From assembly GCA_017550685.1 (NCBI GenBank), contig JAFZOJ010000078.1, forward strand, positions 62,001-126,000: 64,000 nt of DNA. The letters run 5' to 3'. The stretch is from Treponema sp. (GTDB lineage: Bacteria > Spirochaetota > Spirochaetia > Treponematales > Treponemataceae). Shown here piece by piece: positions 62,428 through 64,000 of the stretch. Under the pieces are notes generated by a model. That model saw only the letters and a list, made by a program, of their open reading frames with translations, did no database searches and was not told where the DNA came from. A program made the position numbers and the translations under genes. Each line of letters begins with the position of its first letter. Positions within the stretch are counted from its first letter, which is position 1.

Positions 62428-62432
62428 TAAAA

Positions 62433-62633
62433 ATGATTGATGTATTGCGGTTAGATGGGAAAATTTATTGGGTGAATCCGCACATGATCGAATCTATGGA
62501 ATCGAATCCTGATTTAACATTAACATTGTTGTCAGGACGTAAAGTCATTGTTCGAAATTCCCCCGAAGAATTAATCCAGAAAATAATTGAATACCGCAAA
62601 AAGATAGGCATCGATAAGCAAGAGGTCTTGTAA
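62433..62633 (+). CDS. flbD: FlbD-family flagellar protein
   Basis: Small proteins of the FlbD family are found in spirochaetal and clostridial flagellar operons, usually just before motA. The 66-residue protein reads MIDVLRLDGKIYWVNPHMIE, then SMESNPDLTLTLLSGRKVIV, and RNSPEELIQKIIEYRKKIG, matching the family over its full length. It is not the NtrC-like FlbD of Caulobacter. The stop is directly followed by motA. No Shine-Dalgarno sequence lies before the ATG. Confidence 0.88.
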   Translation: MIDVLRLDGKIYWVNPHMIESMESNPDLTLTLLSGRKVIVRNSPEELIQKIIEYRKKIGIDKQEVL

Positions 62634-63416
62634 ATGGATATAGCTACAATAATTGGTATTGTTGGTGGTGCAGCCATGATCGTCATGTCTGTAATGACTT
62701 CCGGTGGTTCCCTCATGGGTATCATCGATGTTCCGTCTATGGCTATGACCATTGGTGGTTCTTACTTTGCGATGTTCATTGCATCTCCTATTAAGAAAGC
62801 TCTTGGTCTTTTTAAAATCATGGGACGTGCCTTTAAAGTTCCGGATTTTGGTGAAAAGAATATTGTAGTAAATATGCAGGCTCTTTCTGAAAAAGCCCGA
62901 CGCGAAGGTATTCTTGCTCTTGAAGATGGACTTGATGATCTTGATGATCCGTTTATGAAAACAGGCCTACGCCTTGTAGTAGATGGTACCGACGGTAACA
63001 TCATCCGTTCAATCATGGAAAACGAAATGAACCAGACAGAAGCCCGCCATATGGAGTGGATCGGCGTTATTAACGTATGGGCCGGTTTTGCTCCTGGTTT
63101 TGGTATGATGGGTACTGTAGTAGGTCTTATTGGTATGCTTCGAAACCTCGAAGATAAATCTTCTCTTGGTCCTAACATGGCCGTTGCGTTGATTACAACA
63201 CTTTACGGTTCCATGATGGCCAACTGGCTCATTTCTCCGTTCGCCAGTAAGCTTCTTGCTCATAACCAGCAGGAAATGCGTACAAAAGAAATGATTATAG
63301 AAGGTGTTCTTGCCATTCAGGCTGGTGAAAACCCACGTATTATGGCACAGAAACTCCTTACATATCTGGATCCTGCAACAAGAAAGGCTATCGAAGCCGA
63401 TGTTCTTAAGGATTAA
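62634..63416 (+). CDS. motA: Flagellar motor stator protein MotA
   Basis: MotA forms the ion-channel stator with MotB and turns the flagellar rotor; in treponemes the flagella lie in the periplasm. The 260-residue protein has four membrane helices (about 3-23, 31-51, 151-170, 182-205), the cytoplasmic loop with KARREGILALEDGLDD, which carries charged rotor-contact residues, and the conserved GFAPGFGMMGTVVGLIGMLR. It begins immediately after the flbD stop and ends 13 nt before motB. Confidence 0.96.
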   Translation: MDIATIIGIVGGAAMIVMSVMTSGGSLMGIIDVPSMAMTIGGSYFAMFIASPIKKALGLFKIMGRAFKVPDFGEKNIVVNMQALSEKARREGILALEDGLDDLDDPFMKTGLRLVVDGTDGNIIRSIMENEMNQTEARHMEWIGVINVWAGFAPGFGMMGTVVGLIGMLRNLEDKSSLGPNMAVALITTLYGSMMANWLISPFASKLLAHNQQEMRTKEMIIEGVLAIQAGENPRIMAQKLLTYLDPATRKAIEADVLKD

Positions 63417-63429
63417 TTAGGAAAGTTAG

Positions 63430-64000
63430 ATGGGAAAGAAAGCAAAGGAACCTGAGAAACCGTCAACCGCGTGGCAAGGTACCTATGGTGACATGATTAC
63501 ATTAATGCTCTGCTTCTTCGTAATGCTTTACAATCCATCCGAAGTGGATGTAACGCAGCTCGCTACTATTACGCAGAGTCTTCAGATGCAGGAAACCGAA
63601 TCTACATCCGGTGGTATGTCATTGTCTGCAGGTCAGCTTTCAGATTTAGGAAACAACATCAACTCACTTCCTTCCATGGAAAAAGGAAAATCTCTTGGTC
63701 TTGCCAAGAAAAAAGCAGTAAGTCTTTTTGCTCCTGATATAAAATCAAACAGAATTACAGTAACCAGTGATGAACGCGGCCTTGTAATTACACTTCTTTC
63801 CGACAACTTTTTTGAAGAAGGCAGTGCTGAGCTTAATATAAACGAAACCCGCGAAACACTTCTTCGTCTGGCAGAATTTTTCCGTTCAACAGAGCTTAAA
63901 GACAGACGCTACAGAATAGAAGGACATACAGATAATACTCCGGTACCGGTAATTACCGATGAAAACGGCAGAAATATAGGATTCCCGAGCAATTGGGAAC
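63430..64000 (+). CDS. motB: Flagellar motor protein MotB, 3' end beyond window
   Basis: MotB anchors the stator to peptidoglycan. About 190 codons are present. The single helix GDMITLMLCFFVMLYNP carries D21, the predicted ion-binding aspartate. A plug and linker region follows, and the OmpA-like domain begins near residue 130 with the IEGHTDNTPVPV motif at about 168. The sequence runs off the right edge. Ribosome-binding AGGAAAG precedes the ATG. Confidence 0.95.
   Translation, partial: MGKKAKEPEKPSTAWQGTYGDMITLMLCFFVMLYNPSEVDVTQLATITQSLQMQETESTSGGMSLSAGQLSDLGNNINSLPSMEKGKSLGLAKKKAVSLFAPDIKSNRITVTSDERGLVITLLSDNFFEEGSAELNINETRETLLRLAEFFRSTELKDRRYRIEGHTDNTPVPVITDENGRNIGFPSNWE

Overview
The window comes from a treponeme (Spirochaetota), most likely a gut or rumen-type Treponema. 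The evidence is the gene order flbD-motA-motB at the right end, an IleRS of the eukaryote-like class, many lipoproteins with loose spirochaetal lipoboxes, a pair of DUF115 (Maf-like) proteins, and moderately AT-rich DNA. I see no rRNA, tRNA, transposase, phage gene or CRISPR array.

Layout. Bases 1-7325 (minus) hold a membrane protein, dinB, and a very large exported outer-membrane-type protein that runs off the left edge. No stop codon separates dinB from that protein. Bases 7451-12609 (plus) carry two treponemal unknowns, trmB, ligA and a small membrane protein. Bases 12612-16602 (minus) carry recO, recJ and an M23 endopeptidase. Bases 16703-19122 (minus) are a pentulose kinase and ribulose-phosphate 4-epimerase pair. 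Upstream of the kinase is a six-unit array of 62-bp hairpins. Bases 19576-27468 are an AT-rich accessory stretch with three unrelated lipoproteins, a serine hydrolase and a gene remnant. Bases 27544-35633 (plus) are housekeeping: rpoZ, miaA, a 29-codon ribosomal-type peptide, dxs, folP, the c-di-AMP genes cdaA-cdaR, acpS, a DUF2225 protein and truA. Bases 35726-39793 (minus) are thiI, a family-4 uracil-DNA glycosylase and priA. Bases 39834-43288 hold a secreted unknown and a glycolipid-type cluster (GT8, PlsC-like acyltransferase, CrtO-like protein). Bases 43727-49564 (plus) are ileS, a lipoprotein, a uracil phosphoribosyltransferase and a TPR lipoprotein. Bases 49548-57060 (minus) form one operon: a very acidic 788-residue protein, an unknown, two DUF115 proteins and a degenerate-GGDEF membrane protein. 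The right end has a FtsB/DivIC-like protein, smpB, lepB, a two-component system and flbD-motA-motB.

The most unusual content is a set of structured repeats. (1) Small paired hairpins keep their pentaloop constant (ACAAG or TCAAG) while the stem changes on both sides; they lie directly after stop codons of recO, araB, priA and truA. (2) A second family (CCCTTCGA...CTCAGGG) is inserted in frame in five proteins (RecJ, PriA, uracil-DNA glycosylase, two exported proteins), and its stems covary. (3) Three large branched palindromes of about 130-155 bp (28.7, 43.5 and 62.1 kb) share a fold more than a sequence; at 43.4 kb a full copy lies next to half of another. Several genes also have a -10 box 5-10 nt before the start codon and no Shine-Dalgarno sequence, which predicts leaderless mRNAs.
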